This document shows positions 30,736 through 41,540 of a stretch of DNA of 64,000 nucleotides, in pieces; within the stretch, counting starts at the first letter, position 1, and the number at the start of each line of letters is the position of its first letter. Location: assembly GCF_030272615.1 (NCBI RefSeq), contig NC_081406.1:231312396-231376395 (forward strand), read 5' to 3'. Made by a program: the position numbers and the translations under genes. This DNA comes from Cryptomeria japonica (lineage: Eukaryota > Streptophyta > Pinopsida > Cupressales > Cupressaceae). The notes under the pieces are model-generated. The model had not been told where the DNA came from and searched no databases. It saw only the letters and a list, made by a program, of their open reading frames with translations.

Positions 30736-32140
30736 AACTCCTCTATCTATCGGTACTTGCATCATATCTTTAATCCATTTAATCCAAAGCCCATAGACAT
30801 CACAAAACACTTATACACGCATCATTATCCCAGACATACTTATTGTAGTCACTATCTTGATTATCTAAACAGTTATCCATATCATATCCTAACATGGCTT
30901 GGTGATCAATGTATATTCCACATCGACAAGTGTCCATAGCTGAGGGAAACATTCATCTCTTTTTAATATTCAGACACCAAACAAGGATCACAACATACTA
31001 AGGAAACCCATGTCAAAACTATTCATCGAAATGGAAAACAAGATCATTATCCCACTACAACTTCAACACACACGATGGATGATTTATTCTGAATTATGAT
31101 TTGTTTACATTCGGCATGAGGTTTTGACTACTTGTATCTTGATTTTTGAATCATTAGATCTCTTGAGCTACTCAAGGATGCATTGAGCTAGAGAAGCAAC
31201 AAAGGAATCTGATATTTTCTTTGGTTTTCTGTCTATGAGGCGATCATTCAGATGGTTCAAATTTGTCTCGAGACATGATTGGAAACATATCATTGAAGAC
31301 ATTTTCCATTTTGCACATACAAATGGTTAACTCTTGTCTGTTTTACACAAGCAACACTCAGGACGTCTTGGTTCAATTATACCTCGACGCTTGTGTCATC
31401 TTGCAATATCAAAAATCATTTATGTTATACTCAGGTCATCATGGTTTAATTATACCATGATTTTTGTATTAACTTTCAACATATCAAAAGTTCAATGATG
31501 ACAAAAGAAGCACAAATAAGTGACTAACAAGAATGGCAACGACATAATTAAAGTTATCATTTAGTTGCATTTATATCAAATTAGTTGCATACAACTGCAG
31601 TAGGTAGCATATCATCTTAAACTTGCACTAAGTTGCATATCATTTTAATCTTGCATTAGCATCATTTCATTATCATTATCATTTATATCTCATCTTTTCA
31701 AGATACATCTCATTTCATTATCATTATCATTTACATCTCATTTTCAAGATACATATCACATCATAACATTTAGATAACATCACATCTCATATAAAAGTAA
31801 ACACCATACATATAAATAACATAGCAATGCATCATCACATTATCAACCATTCCATCATGAACTATGCATTCACATCATCATGTAATAATCAGCATTAAGA
31901 GATCAAGAACATCGATATTATCTAAGCATCTAAATCATCCTCATAGTATCATCATACCAAATCATGCGCATCATAAATCAATCATCATCAATAAACACAT
32001 CACATGTGAATCAATCAAAATCAAAGCCATATATCATGCATATCTCGCAAAACTGTCAAAATTTACAATGGATATCATGTCTATCAATACAAAAAAGGTG
32101 ATCAATACAACAAGATAGGTCTCTCAGATGTGACTATCAC
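30736..32140 (+). other. Copy 1 non-coding region between integrase and antisense PMD
   Basis: Largely shared with copy 2 (48660-49915, offset 17,775). It holds loose ATCATTATCATTTACATCTC repeats (31670-31780) and CATCA-rich sequence (31800-32000). Open frames here (for example 31864-32118) are low-complexity and not convincing. It may be the 3' untranslated region of the antisense gene. Confidence 0.45.
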
Positions 32141-33985
32141 CTGAGGTAGAAGGACTCACAACAGATGTCCCAGCTCCCAGATCTCCACAAGATGGATCAC
32201 GTCATGGCAGCCCTGTAACACCTCTGCTCTTCGTCCTCCAATGACTACCTCCGGATCAAGTGGATGCCACTATAGCATAGCTAGGAGCTCTATGTTCTTG
32301 ATGGACCATATCCTCATACAAATGCCTATAATACTCAGCCTCCTTGGTCGAGTACTGTATCTCCGTCAATGAGTCCCATAATGGAGTGCCTGCGGTGGCT
32401 CTATCTAACCTGTTAGTAAGGGCCTCTGATTGACCCTGACACTCTACTGTTGTATCCCTCTCTACCTACAGCCTCATAATCTATCACTACTGCGCTAGCA
32501 CCTGTGCCTGCATTTGCTAACCTAGACCTGTAGTGCCCTAATCATAATAGGTACCCGTGTCATGGTCCTAGCTGCACCTTTCCCCATCTAAGGCACTAGT
32601 GGAGGCAGAAGGTCAAATCTCCTCCTCTGGGCAGGTCACCTACCACCCTTTATCCCTCCCACAACAGCTAACACCCCACTTATCCCCACACCCCTACCCG
32701 CACCAAGCATGAGACTACCTCTACCGCCACCACCTCTGCCACCACCTCCTCCACCCCCTCCACCTCCATCTCCTACCTCCTCTCCCTCATCTTTTTCTGT
32801 CTACCTAGGACCCCCTCGCCTCTTTGGTCGCTCCTCCTCATCATTATCAAAAGCTAGCAACAACTCTACCGGGTCAGATATACGAGCCACTACATGTGCT
32901 ATGAAGAAGATGATAAATCCTCTGTCATCCCAACATCCACTACTTGGCCCCATAATCCTAGACCTGTCCTACCAGGGTCATGTACTCATGCATGACTGCT
33001 ACACTATATAGGGTGGACCCCACTCTGGTAGATCCTGTCGCCAACAAGCATACAAACAGGCTCATTGTGGTATCCCCTGCTATCTACTGTATTGCTGATG
33101 AATGCAAATGTGCAGGAATCTATCGATAATAAAGGGTGTTCATCCAATCAAGTACCTAGACATATATACATAGGGCATCTCTAGTGCATCCTCGGCCCAC
33201 ACCTTACAATCCATATATGGTCTCCAAATGACCGTATCGTTATCATCTAGAGCCCTACACCGGTGCTCTAGTTTGCCCAACTTACACTAGAAAACTACTC
33301 CTGTATAACCATATGCATATGCATGACCAATTGGCCTATCTCTGTCTGCAAGTGGTCTTGACACTGGTATATGCTCCCAGGCCCACACCTATAATAAAGT
33401 CCCCCCAACTGATAGAATAGTGTATCCCAAATATAATACCTAGTGGAGCTCTTTGTATAGGTGGGCCAACATACAAGACCCCTATGCAAACCTGTGTTCC
33501 TGCTCCACCATCTTCTCTAGAACACATCCCCATCAAATGACTAGTCCCTTCGACCTACGGTTAGGACAAAGGAAACCACCAATGCAACTTGCTAGTACTA
33601 ACAATAGCAGAGCGTAACCCAAATCCAAAAACTCCTGCCACAAGATCTCATAGCCACTAATGTGATCATACTTGGAAACATGCAGAGAGACTCTGTGCCA
33701 CCCTCCTCGGTCTGCTCATAGGGTAGCAATTACCCAACCATAGGAATCCACATAATCCGATAACAGTCCTTTGGTGTAACTATCATCTCAATGGTCACCA
33801 CATGAAAGGTCTTCATGTCACTATGCCACCTCTCTACCAATGCTGTCAATAACCCTCGGTTAATGGTATGTTAGGGCATGTCTAGTAAGGATGATAAACC
33901 ACATCTCTCAATCACATCTTGATCAGCTTGTGATAGGCGCGAGATAAGTGTCCATGGCTTCGGGAATCGCTCCCAAGACTATAAC
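32141..33985 (-). pseudogene. Antisense plant mobile domain (PMD) ORF, copy 1
   Basis: Minus-strand reading from about 33985. Recognisable pieces include FLDLGYALLLLVLASCIGGF, FLCPNRRSK, LAHLYKELH, VWAWEHIPVSRPLADRDRPI and GHAYAYGYTGVV. Then come KLEHRCRALDDNDTVIWRPY, EMPYVYMSRYLI, TPFIIDRFLHICIHQQY and a C-terminal acidic/Gly-rich tail (LLLAFDNDEEERPKRRGGPR). The block of Leu-Tyr-Arg-Glu-Leu, VWAWEHxPVxRP and a WRPY-type motif is typical of the PMD fold of Arabidopsis MAIN/MAIL1 and of PMD proteins carried by plant transposons. It runs opposite to the element's gag-pol. More than ten stops, so not functional. It keeps WAWEHxP where copy 2 has a stop. Confidence 0.72.
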
Positions 33986-33999
33986 ACACCAATATTTGC

Positions 34000-34276
34000 C
34001 TACAAATCGCAAACATATAACCATCAGTTCTAGATTCAATCAAATCTATAAAAAATAAATCAACTTAAAAAGTAAATCATATCAGTGCATCATATCAAGA
34101 CTCAAAATCAATCAGTAAACCATATCAGTGCATCATATCAAGCCTCATCAATCAATCAATGAACCATATCAGGGCATTAAGAACCATATCGAACCAATGC
34201 ATCATATTGACGAAATCAATCAGAGTACCATATCAAAGCAATCCATATAGGCATTATATTAGTGTAACGCAATCAG
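34000..34276 (+). other. Copy 1 CATATCA-rich sequence
   Basis: Irregular AATCAATCA(G/A)T and (A/G)CCATATCA repeats between the PMD ORF and the 34-bp array. Also present in copy 2 (51830-52060). Confidence 0.55.
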
Positions 34277-34830
34277 GACTCATAACGACATCAGGACCCA
34301 TATCAATCAAGACTCATAACGAAATTAGGACCCATATCCATCAAGACTCGTAACGAAATCAGGACCCATATCAATCAAGACTCATAATGAAATTAGGACC
34401 CATATCAACTCAAGAATCATAACAAAATCAAGACCCATATCGACTCAAGACTCATAATGAAATTAGGACCCATATTGACTCAAGACTCATAACAAAATCA
34501 AGACCCATATCAACTCAAGACTTATAACTAAATCAAGACCCATATCAAATCAAGAGTCATAATGAAATCTAGACCCATATCAAATCAAGTCTCATAACGA
34601 AAATCAGATCCATATCGACAACTTGACTCATATAAAAAATCAGATCGATATCAACAACTTTACCCATATCAAAAATCAGATCCATATCGACAACTTGACT
34701 CATATAAAAAAGTGACTCATTTCAAAACAAGACCCATATCAACCACAAACTCATATCGCAATCAAGCAACAAATCACAATCAAACATCACAACAAAACAA
34801 GACTCACATCAGATCACGATCTATATCAGA
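34277..34830 (+). repeat. 34/35-bp tandem array, about 15 copies
   Basis: Units of the form GACTCATAACGAAATTAGGA + CCCATATCAATCAA start at 34277, 34311, 34345, 34379, 34414 and onward, then become more diverged. The same array with about 13 units occurs in copy 2 at 52064-52520. It lies in the 3' untranslated part of the element. Confidence 0.92.
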
Positions 34831-34899
34831 CAATCGACGAACCCATTTTGATATCTAGCTCTGCTATCTAATCCATTTGACTCATGATGCATTTTTCAA

Positions 34900-35290
34900 A
34901 CATATTTTTTTCAAACTTTTTTGTCCTGCGCGCTAAAACAGGGCTCCAATGCACTAAACTGCCCCTTACGTGCTAATCTTTTGCACAAATGCGCTAGCAA
35001 ACACTCCCTACATGTTATTCTTCTATCATGCACTAACACACCCCCCATTGTGCTATACTATTTACCCGATGCACTAATCTAACACTATGCACTAACTTAC
35101 CTATTGGTTGTGCTAAACAATGTTCCCTACGTGCTAAAAAGACCCTACACACTAACCTACCTCCCAACCGCACTAATATTTGGCACCCAGATGCTAAACC
35201 TACCTAGGGTTTTTGGACGCGCTAAAAAACTATTTTGTATGTGCTGAAAGACCTACCCTACGCACTAAAAAAATAAAATCCGACCCAAAA
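34900..35290 (+). repeat. Dispersed (G/A)(C/T)(G/A)CTAA motifs, about 16
   Basis: GCGCTAA, GCACTAA, GTGCTAA and close variants occur every 15-30 bases (for example 34930, 34951, 34968, 35033, 35070, 35110, 35131, 35221, 35263), separated by unrelated spacers. The reverse-complement form TTAGCGC/TTAGCAC is repeated in the 5' leader (37430-37460 and 40340-40710). Confidence 0.8.
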
Positions 35291-35846
35291 AAAATGAAAA
35301 CATGACAAAAATCAATGAAATTAATAAAAAATGAAAGGGATTCTGGCCACTTACTCATGGGCCATATGCGGTGGGTCTCTGGTATCCCCTGGCGCACTCA
35401 AATAGGTGAGAGGAGTATGAATCGACATCGTGGTCAGAGCTCCAAATGTCACAATCACAAGAAGACAAGTGTGCAAATGATTTTTCAGAATCACTTTTAA
35501 CCTTTTAATAGGGTAAATCAAAGGGTTAATAAGTGGGGAATGTATTTTACTCCCACTTTTTCATTATTAACCTTATCAACATCTTTTTTTGGGAGATGAA
35601 TCAATAATGTGTATCCAACGAAGTCAATATTCTCATATTGCAATCAATTCAAAACGATCATAAAATTAACAACTTTTCACCTAGAGCTTTGATTTATCTC
35701 CTGAGGGGGCATAATCAATATCGTTCATCAAATCTACATCTGGGGCATCATATCGAACATTTTGGCACACAACATCATATCGATCAAATTTTGGCAAGAA
35801 TATCCAACGATTTTCTTTGAATCAACATGTGCACACATGTCACTTC
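35291..35846 (+). other. Copy 1 3' end before the PPT
   Basis: No convincing ORF. From 35649 on, this sequence is part of the left arm of the large inverted repeat. Confidence 0.6.
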
Positions 35847-35860
35847 AAAGAGGGGCAAAA
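35847..35860 (+). other. Polypurine tract of the Tat element
   Basis: AAAGAGGGGCAAAA directly before TGTAGACATA. Confidence 0.85.
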
Positions 35861-37297
35861 TGTAGACATATAAATCTGATCACTTTCTTAAATATTTATT
35901 TTAACGCCATCTCTCCTATTAATTAAATCTTATTTAATTAATTTCTTCATTTTCATCCATTTGATTAAATAAATTATTTAATTTATTTAATTAAATTCAC
36001 CTAAACCTTTTCTAGCCTTTAATTAAATAAATCATTTTATTTAATTAATTCCCCTTTCTTCCTTTTAATTAAATTTACATTTAATTAATTCCCCCCTGTT
36101 GTATTTATGCAAGTTGCATCTATTTTGGTTGAAATAAAGCAATTTTATTTTAATTAAATTCCTAAATCCCCCCACTTGCATTTTCCTACATCTCCCACTT
36201 GCCTGCTAAACCTCTTCTAGAGCCTTCTAGATTCTTCTAAACTATCTTAATTAGGTTTAATCCCTCTAAACATGTCCTTTCCCTAAGTTTGAGTAAGTAA
36301 CCTCTCAAATTTGGAGTAAAGTCTTCTAAATGCATTTAAAGCTATATTTCTTCAACAAGCTAACTTGTTGAGTTCCCCCAAATTTGGAAGGACTCTTACA
36401 AATTTGTCCCTAAAGTCTTCCAAACCATTAATGGTTCACTCAACCCTTCCCCCATGGTTAGAGATTTTCTCTCTAACTTAACCCTCATCTAACCCAAGGG
36501 TCTCATCAAGCACTCAGGACTTTAACCTTGGTTATCCTATTAACCCTTGCACAAGAGTTTACCCCTTTGGTAAAAGATTTATCCACTGGATAACTCTAAC
36601 CTAACCTTAACCTTACCTCCTAAGGTAACCTTTATGTCTCCTCAAGCATTTAATTCCTATTGCTCCTCCTCTCAAGCCACCTCTTGTTGACAATTGTCAC
36701 CATTTCATTGGTGAAAATTATAACATGGATTGAGTAACTTTCAATCCAAGCCCTTGTTGAGATTATTCAATCTTAACCCTCCATTGCCCTATTTTCCCTA
36801 TAAATAGAGCTCTCATTCTTCATTCTCCAAGATATCCAAGTTTCATGCATCTACATTATAGTCTAATTTACTAAGCATTTTAGCCTCTCTTTGTTAGAAT
36901 ATTATCATAGCATTTAGAAGCATTTCATTTCATATCATAGAACATTCATGCTAGTATATTATGTTAGGATAATTTTTTAATCTCTTTATCATATAATTAT
37001 CTTCACACTAGCTTAATTATCATAGTTTTTAATACATCATATAGATCTTAGAGTGCATTCATGCATGTAGATCACAATGTCACTCATTCTTGGAGTTGTC
37101 ATTTCTAAGTCATTTGCTCATTGATCTGAGAGAAAAACATTGTCTTTAGGGATCTTGTGAGATAGAGAACAATGGGACACCCCTTGGGAAGTTAAACTAG
37201 TCCAATTTTAGTTTATACTTACACCAAGAGTCTCATTGGTATGTAGGTTATTCGATCTCGATTTATTCATTTTGATCACCATGTTTTCTTGCGTACA
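35861..37297 (+). repeat. Tat-element LTR shared by copies 1 and 2 (1,437 bp)
   Basis: It starts TGTAGACATATAAATC and ends GCGTACA. A PPT lies directly upstream and a PBS four bases downstream, so it serves as the 3' LTR of copy 1 and the 5' LTR of copy 2. The TATA box CTATAAATAG is at 36798-36807. The beginning is very AT-rich (TTAATTAA strings). Confidence 0.88.
36798..36807 (+). promoter_or_regulatory. LTR TATA box, Tat element
   Basis: CTATAAATAG followed by AGCTCTC. The inverted LTR copy carries the same box on the minus strand at 38190-38199. Confidence 0.6.
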
Positions 37298-37301
37298 TCT
37301 T

Positions 37302-37319
37302 TGGCACCCACCGTGGGGC
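37302..37319 (+). other. Primer-binding site, tRNA-Lys type
   Basis: TGGCACCCACCGTGGGGC differs at one base from the complement of the 3' end of plant cytosolic tRNA-Lys (TGGCGCCCACCGTGGGGC), as I know that tRNA. The inverted copy is at 37678-37695 on the minus strand. Confidence 0.85.
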
Positions 37320-37464
37320 ACATCCCCAAAAATAACTTCATTTTGTGTGCAGGTAGAAGACATTAATCACGCCATATTTGCAAACTAGCATGTCCGAGAC
37401 TTACTTTAGTAGATATGTGATGAACTTTAGCACGTACATCACATTGGTTAGCGCATAGAGACCA

Positions 37465-37532
37465 TAAAAAGAGGGGTATGTGCCAGAAAAGTGACAATAT
37501 GCACTAAATAATGGTCTCTATGCACTAAATAA
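37465..37532 (+). repeat. Spacer of the large inverted repeat
   Basis: 68 bp. It contains a 21-bp unit, GCACTAAATAATGGTCTCTA plus T, repeated in tandem (37501 and 37522), the second copy running into the right arm. Confidence 0.85.
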
Positions 37533-39348
37533 TGGTCTCTATGCGCTAACCAGTGTGATGTACGTGCTAAAGTTCATCACATATCTACTAAAGTAAGTCT
37601 CGGACACGCTAGTTTGCAAATATGGCGTGATTGTTGTCTTCTACCTGCACACAAAATGAAGTTATTTTTGGGGATGTGCCCCACGGTGGGTGCCAAAGAT
37701 GTACGCAAGAAAACATGGTGATCAAAATGAATAAATCGAGATCGAATAACCTACATACCAATGAGACTCTTGGTGTAAGTATAAACTAAAATTGGACTAG
37801 TTTAACTTCCCAAGGGGTGTCCCATTGTTCTCTATCTCACAAGATCCCTAAAGACAATGTTTTTCTCTCAGATCAATGAGCAAATGACTTAGAAATGACA
37901 ACTCCAAGAATGAGTGACATTGTGATCTACATGCATGAATGCACTCTAAGATCTATATGATGTATTAAAAACTATGATGATTAAGCTAGTATGAAGATAA
38001 TTATATGATAAAGAGATTAAAAAATTATCCTAACATAATATACTAGCATGAATGTTCTATGATATGAAATGAAATGCTTCTAAATGCTATGATAATATTC
38101 TAACAAAGAGAGGCTAAAATGCTTAGTAAATTAGACTATAATGTAGATGCATGAAACTTGGATATCTTGGAGAATGAAGAATGAGAGCTCTATTTATAGG
38201 GAAAATAGGGCAATGGAGGGTTAAGATTGAATAATCTCAACAAGGGCTTGGATTGAAAGTTACTCAATCCATGTTATAATTTTCACCAATGAAATGGTGA
38301 CAATTGTCAACAAGAGGTGGCTTGAGAGGAGAAGCAATAGGAATTAAATGCTTGAGGAGACATAAAAGTTACCTTAGGAGGTAAGGTTAAGGTTAGGTTA
38401 GAGTTATCCAGTGGATAAATCTTTTACCAAAGGGGTAAACTCTTGTGCAAGGGTTAATAGGATAAACAAGGTTAAAGTCCTGAGTGCTTGATGAGACCCT
38501 TGGGTTAGATGAGGGTTAAGTTAGAGAGAAAATCTCTAACCATGGGGGAAGGGTTGAGTGAACCATTAATGGTTTGGAAGACTTTAGGGACAAATTTGTA
38601 AGAGTCCTTCCAAATTTGGGGGAACTCAACAAGTTAGCTTGTTGAAGAAATATAGCTTTAAATGCATTTAGAAGACTTTACTCCAAATTTGAGAGGTTAC
38701 TTACTCAAACTTAGGGAAAGGACATGTTTAGAGGGATTAAACCTAATTAAGATAGTTTAAAAGAATCTAGAAGGCTCTAGAAGAGGTTTAGCAGGCAAGT
38801 GGGAGATGTAGGAAAATGCAAGTGGGGGGATTTAGGAATTTAATTAAAATAAAATTGCTTTATTTCAACCAAAATAGATGCAACTTGCATAAATACAACA
38901 GGGGGGAATTAATTAAATGTAAATTTAATTAAAAGGAAGAAAGGGGAATTAATTAAATAAAATGATTTATTTAATTAAAGGCTAGAAAAGGTTTAGGTGA
39001 ATTTAATTAAATAAATTAAATAATTTATTTAATCAAATGGATGAAAATGAAGAAATTAATTAAATAAGATTTAATTAATAGGAGAGATGGCGTTAAAATA
39101 AATATTTAAGAAAGTGGTCAGATTTATATGTCTACATTTTGCCCCTCTTTGAAGTGACATGTGTGCACATGTTGATTCAAAGAAAATCGTTGGATATTCT
39201 TGCCAAAATTTGATCGATATGATGTTGTGTGCCAAAATGTTCGATATGATGCCCCAGATGTAGATTTGATGAACGATATTGATTATGCCCCCTCAGGAGA
39301 TAAATCAAAGCTCTAGGTGAAAAGTTGTTAATTTTATGATCGTTTTGA
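37533..39348 (-). repeat. Right arm of 1,816-bp inverted repeat
   Basis: Reverse complement of 35649-37464. It contains an inverted PBS (37678-37695), LTR (37700-39136), PPT and 3' interior. Of 11 differences, 9 are transitions. Confidence 0.95.
37700..39136 (-). repeat. Inverted Tat-element LTR
   Basis: Same 1,437-bp length as 35861-37297, in opposite orientation. Its TATA box would drive transcription leftwards. Confidence 0.92.
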
Positions 39349-39355
39349 TTATGCC

Positions 39356-39383
39356 CCAGTGTGATGTACGTACATCACACTGG
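39356..39383 (+). repeat. 28-bp perfect palindrome
   Basis: Two 14-base half-sites (CCAGTGTGATGTAC and its complement) meet at 39369/39370. The half-sites are leader sequence also found at 37433 and 37551. Directly after it, leader segments TTAGCGCATAGAGAC and TTACTTTAGTAGATATGTG reappear in changed order. Confidence 0.92.
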
Positions 39384-41309
39384 TTAGCGCATAGAGACTT
39401 ACTTTAGTAGATATGTGGTGTTCTTTTTATCAAAGAACACCATGTCTTCTTGGAGCATCTCCATCTAGCTTAGACAATTTTGCAATGAAGGCTTAAAAAG
39501 AATCCTTGTCTTTTGTGTTTATGAGGTGATAGGTATATGCTATCACCTTCAATGGGTGATCAAAAATCCAAAACCATCTCTTTTATGCTTTCTTTCAGTT
39601 TCATGCATTAAAACCTTTATAAGGCTTGCCCTCTGAGTTGCCCTTAGGGCGTCATTAAGGCCAGTGAGAGGGGAATGACCTAAGTGGGAAACGAATTTAT
39701 TGCCAAGTATTCCAACCCACTATAATCAAATGTGGAGGTTGATGAAAATCCCCTCCAATGGTTTTGCTTAGCGATTAGCCTTCCCCCAACATCTTTAAGA
39801 TACATAATGCCTTTGTTCTAAAGGTTGGGAAGCCTCCTGAGGGAGTTTATCACTAAAGACCAAACAAAATCTTGATTACAAACCTTAGCATTAGAAACTT
39901 TGAGCTGAGTCAGTTACCAAACATTGGCAATATTATAGTGCAAGGGTGGGGAAGAATCTGCCCCCAAGATTTCTCACCATATATCTCCCAAGATAACTAT
40001 CCAATTGGGAAGCAATTCAATTTGGGTTAATTTCTGGACAAAGGCAAAAAAATGGGTGCCCCTTAGGGGGTGACAAGGCTGTTTGAGCTGACGGAGTATC
40101 GAGACTGGTGGGCTATGATATTGTTAATGACCTTTGAATAAAGAGTCTACTTGATCTGTCTTCTTTGTAATCCAAACCAGTGAAAACATCCTCAAAAGAA
40201 CATACACTATTTGTTAGCATAGGCAAATTGTTACTACTTTGTCTACTGCATTTTCTAGTCATTTTTCAAAAAATCATCCATCAAACATAAGAATCATTTC
40301 TCAACATCTCAGTAAAATCATCAAAACAAAGTTATTAGGACAGATTAGCGCATCAGAGCAACATCCTAGCACATTTCGACCATTAGATAATGCATTTCAA
40401 CCAAATATTAGCACTTTTATCACCCACTTTAGCACGTAAGAAGTATAAATTGGTGAAAACTTAAACAATGTGTATCAACATCATTTCAGCACATTGAAGC
40501 ATCACCCTAACACACTTGAACCATAGTTTAGCACATTCAGACCAAACATTAGCGCTTAAGAGAGACATGTTAGCACATAACATTTTCAACGTTTGAGATA
40601 GCAGATAGTGAAAAACAATGCATTTGAGGGACAACCTAGCACATCTGGAATGTTCTGTAGTGCTTTAGGGTCATATTTTAGTGCATAAGGACTCTGTTTT
40701 AGCGCATGATTAAAAATAGCAAAAAATAGAGAGAAAACCAACAACCTTGTAAAAATTTCATCAACAGTTTCGGATACCCTTTTAGGTTCTTTGATAAATC
40801 TGATGCAAAAAGGAAAAATTGCATCATAAGTGAAGAAGTTTCCAAATCCAACTAAACACCCTTAGAAAAAGTATCGAATCTTCAACTATCTTGAGATAAG
40901 ATTTCATCCAACAAGATTAAGGAGTATCAAAATAGTGATCAAAGGTTCCACCATCCAACAAATCCTATCAAAACAAATAACTTTTTAAAATCTCAAATTG
41001 TCAAATTAAGTTTCTACATCATGAAACTTGACTCATATCATTTGACACACTTTGTCGTAGAAGCGAATCAAACTAAACTTCTACTTAACAAGTAGGCTTG
41101 AGTATCCAAAACAAAGTATCCATATCCAACATCAACATCAACTTTGATCATTTTGTATGACCACTCCCCACATTTTGAGAAGAAGAAGTCTTCATCAAAA
41201 GACTAAGTTGAAGAAGAGACAACCTAATCCTAAGGTCCTTGCCAAAAGTAGTAAATTTCTCTACATCAACCATTAGCTCTTTAAATCACATCATGTTTTC
41301 TTATGTCAT
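39384..41309 (+). other. Leader of Tat copy 2
   Basis: Untranslated 5' region. It contains a hairpin TGGTGTTCTTT/AAAGAACACCA with a 5-base loop (39416-39442) and, at 40340-40710, about 12 TTAGC(G/A)C-type motifs. No long ORF until 41310. Confidence 0.6.
40340..40710 (+). repeat. Dispersed TTAGC(G/A)C motifs in 5' leader
   Basis: TTAGCGC, TTAGCAC, CTAGCAC and TTAGTGC variants at roughly 40347, 40370, 40407, 40430, 40521, 40550, 40570, 40650, 40678 and 40702. They are reverse complements of the motifs in the 3' region (34900-35290). Confidence 0.75.
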
Positions 41310-41540
41310 ATGCAGTTGTATATCCAAGGAAAAACCAACGAATTTGACAAGGAGCCTTTGAGAAGTAGGGCTTATATTCAGAAAGCAACATTCAACCAAT
41401 GCCTTAATAGTGGAGGAAGGATTAATCTCACCTTGTTTCCAAAGTTTCTTGTCACTTACAATGAAGCTCGACCTGAGCCACCAAATCCACCAAGAACCCC
41501 GATAGAAGAAGAAGAATTCACTACTGTAGAGATATATTGA
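41310..41540 (+). CDS. Small ORF upstream of copy 2 gag
   Basis: 76 codons, mixed composition ending in a Pro/Glu-rich stretch (PEPPNPPRTPIEEEEFTT). Its TGA (41538-41540) overlaps the gag ATG (41540-41542) as TGATG. It begins just after CATATGCAG, which could be a splice acceptor. No known domain. It may be an upstream ORF of the element or the end of a longer spliced leader ORF. Confidence 0.4.
   Translation: MQLYIQGKTNEFDKEPLRSRAYIQKATFNQCLNSGGRINLTLFPKFLVTYNEARPEPPNPPRTPIEEEEFTTVEIY

Larger units (their letters stand above)
27997..35860 (+). mobile_element. Ty3 Tat-type element, copy 1 (5' part missing)
   Basis: It begins within RT, after the YVDD motif. It then has RNase H, a second archaeal-type RNase H, integrase, a long 3' region with an antisense PMD ORF, a 34-bp tandem array, GCGCTAA-type motifs, a PPT and the LTR at 35861. 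It aligns with copy 2 from 27997/47484 onward. Copy 2 lacks 1,712 bp that include integrase. Frameshifts and stops make it inactive. Confidence 0.85.
35649..37464 (+). repeat. Left arm of 1,816-bp inverted repeat
   Basis: Pairs base for base with 37533-39348 in reverse complement (positions always sum to 74,997). I counted 11 mismatches and no indels over 1,816 bp (99.4% identity). The arm holds 212 bp of 3' interior, the PPT, a complete LTR, the PBS and about 145 bp of leader. Confidence 0.95.

Noticed and set aside
32709..33011. Plus-strand ORF with a long poly-proline run
   Set aside because: It is the complement of the Gly-rich tail of the antisense PMD ORF, and its copy 2 counterpart is not maintained on the plus strand.
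34277..34830. CRISPR-like array
   Set aside because: The 34-bp units are contiguous tandem repeats without unique spacers, in a plant retroelement.
23259..37297. A single full-length element bounded by the LTRs at 23259 and 35861
   Set aside because: The LTRs share only the first few bases, have different U5 sequences and are followed by different primer-binding sites.
37302..37319. tRNA gene fragment
   Set aside because: Only the 18-base complement of a tRNA 3' end is present, directly after an LTR, as expected of a primer-binding site.
35861..39136. Two independent insertions of the same LTR in opposite directions
   Set aside because: The inverted match extends past both LTR borders into interior and leader with equal length and no indel, so it is one inverted duplication.
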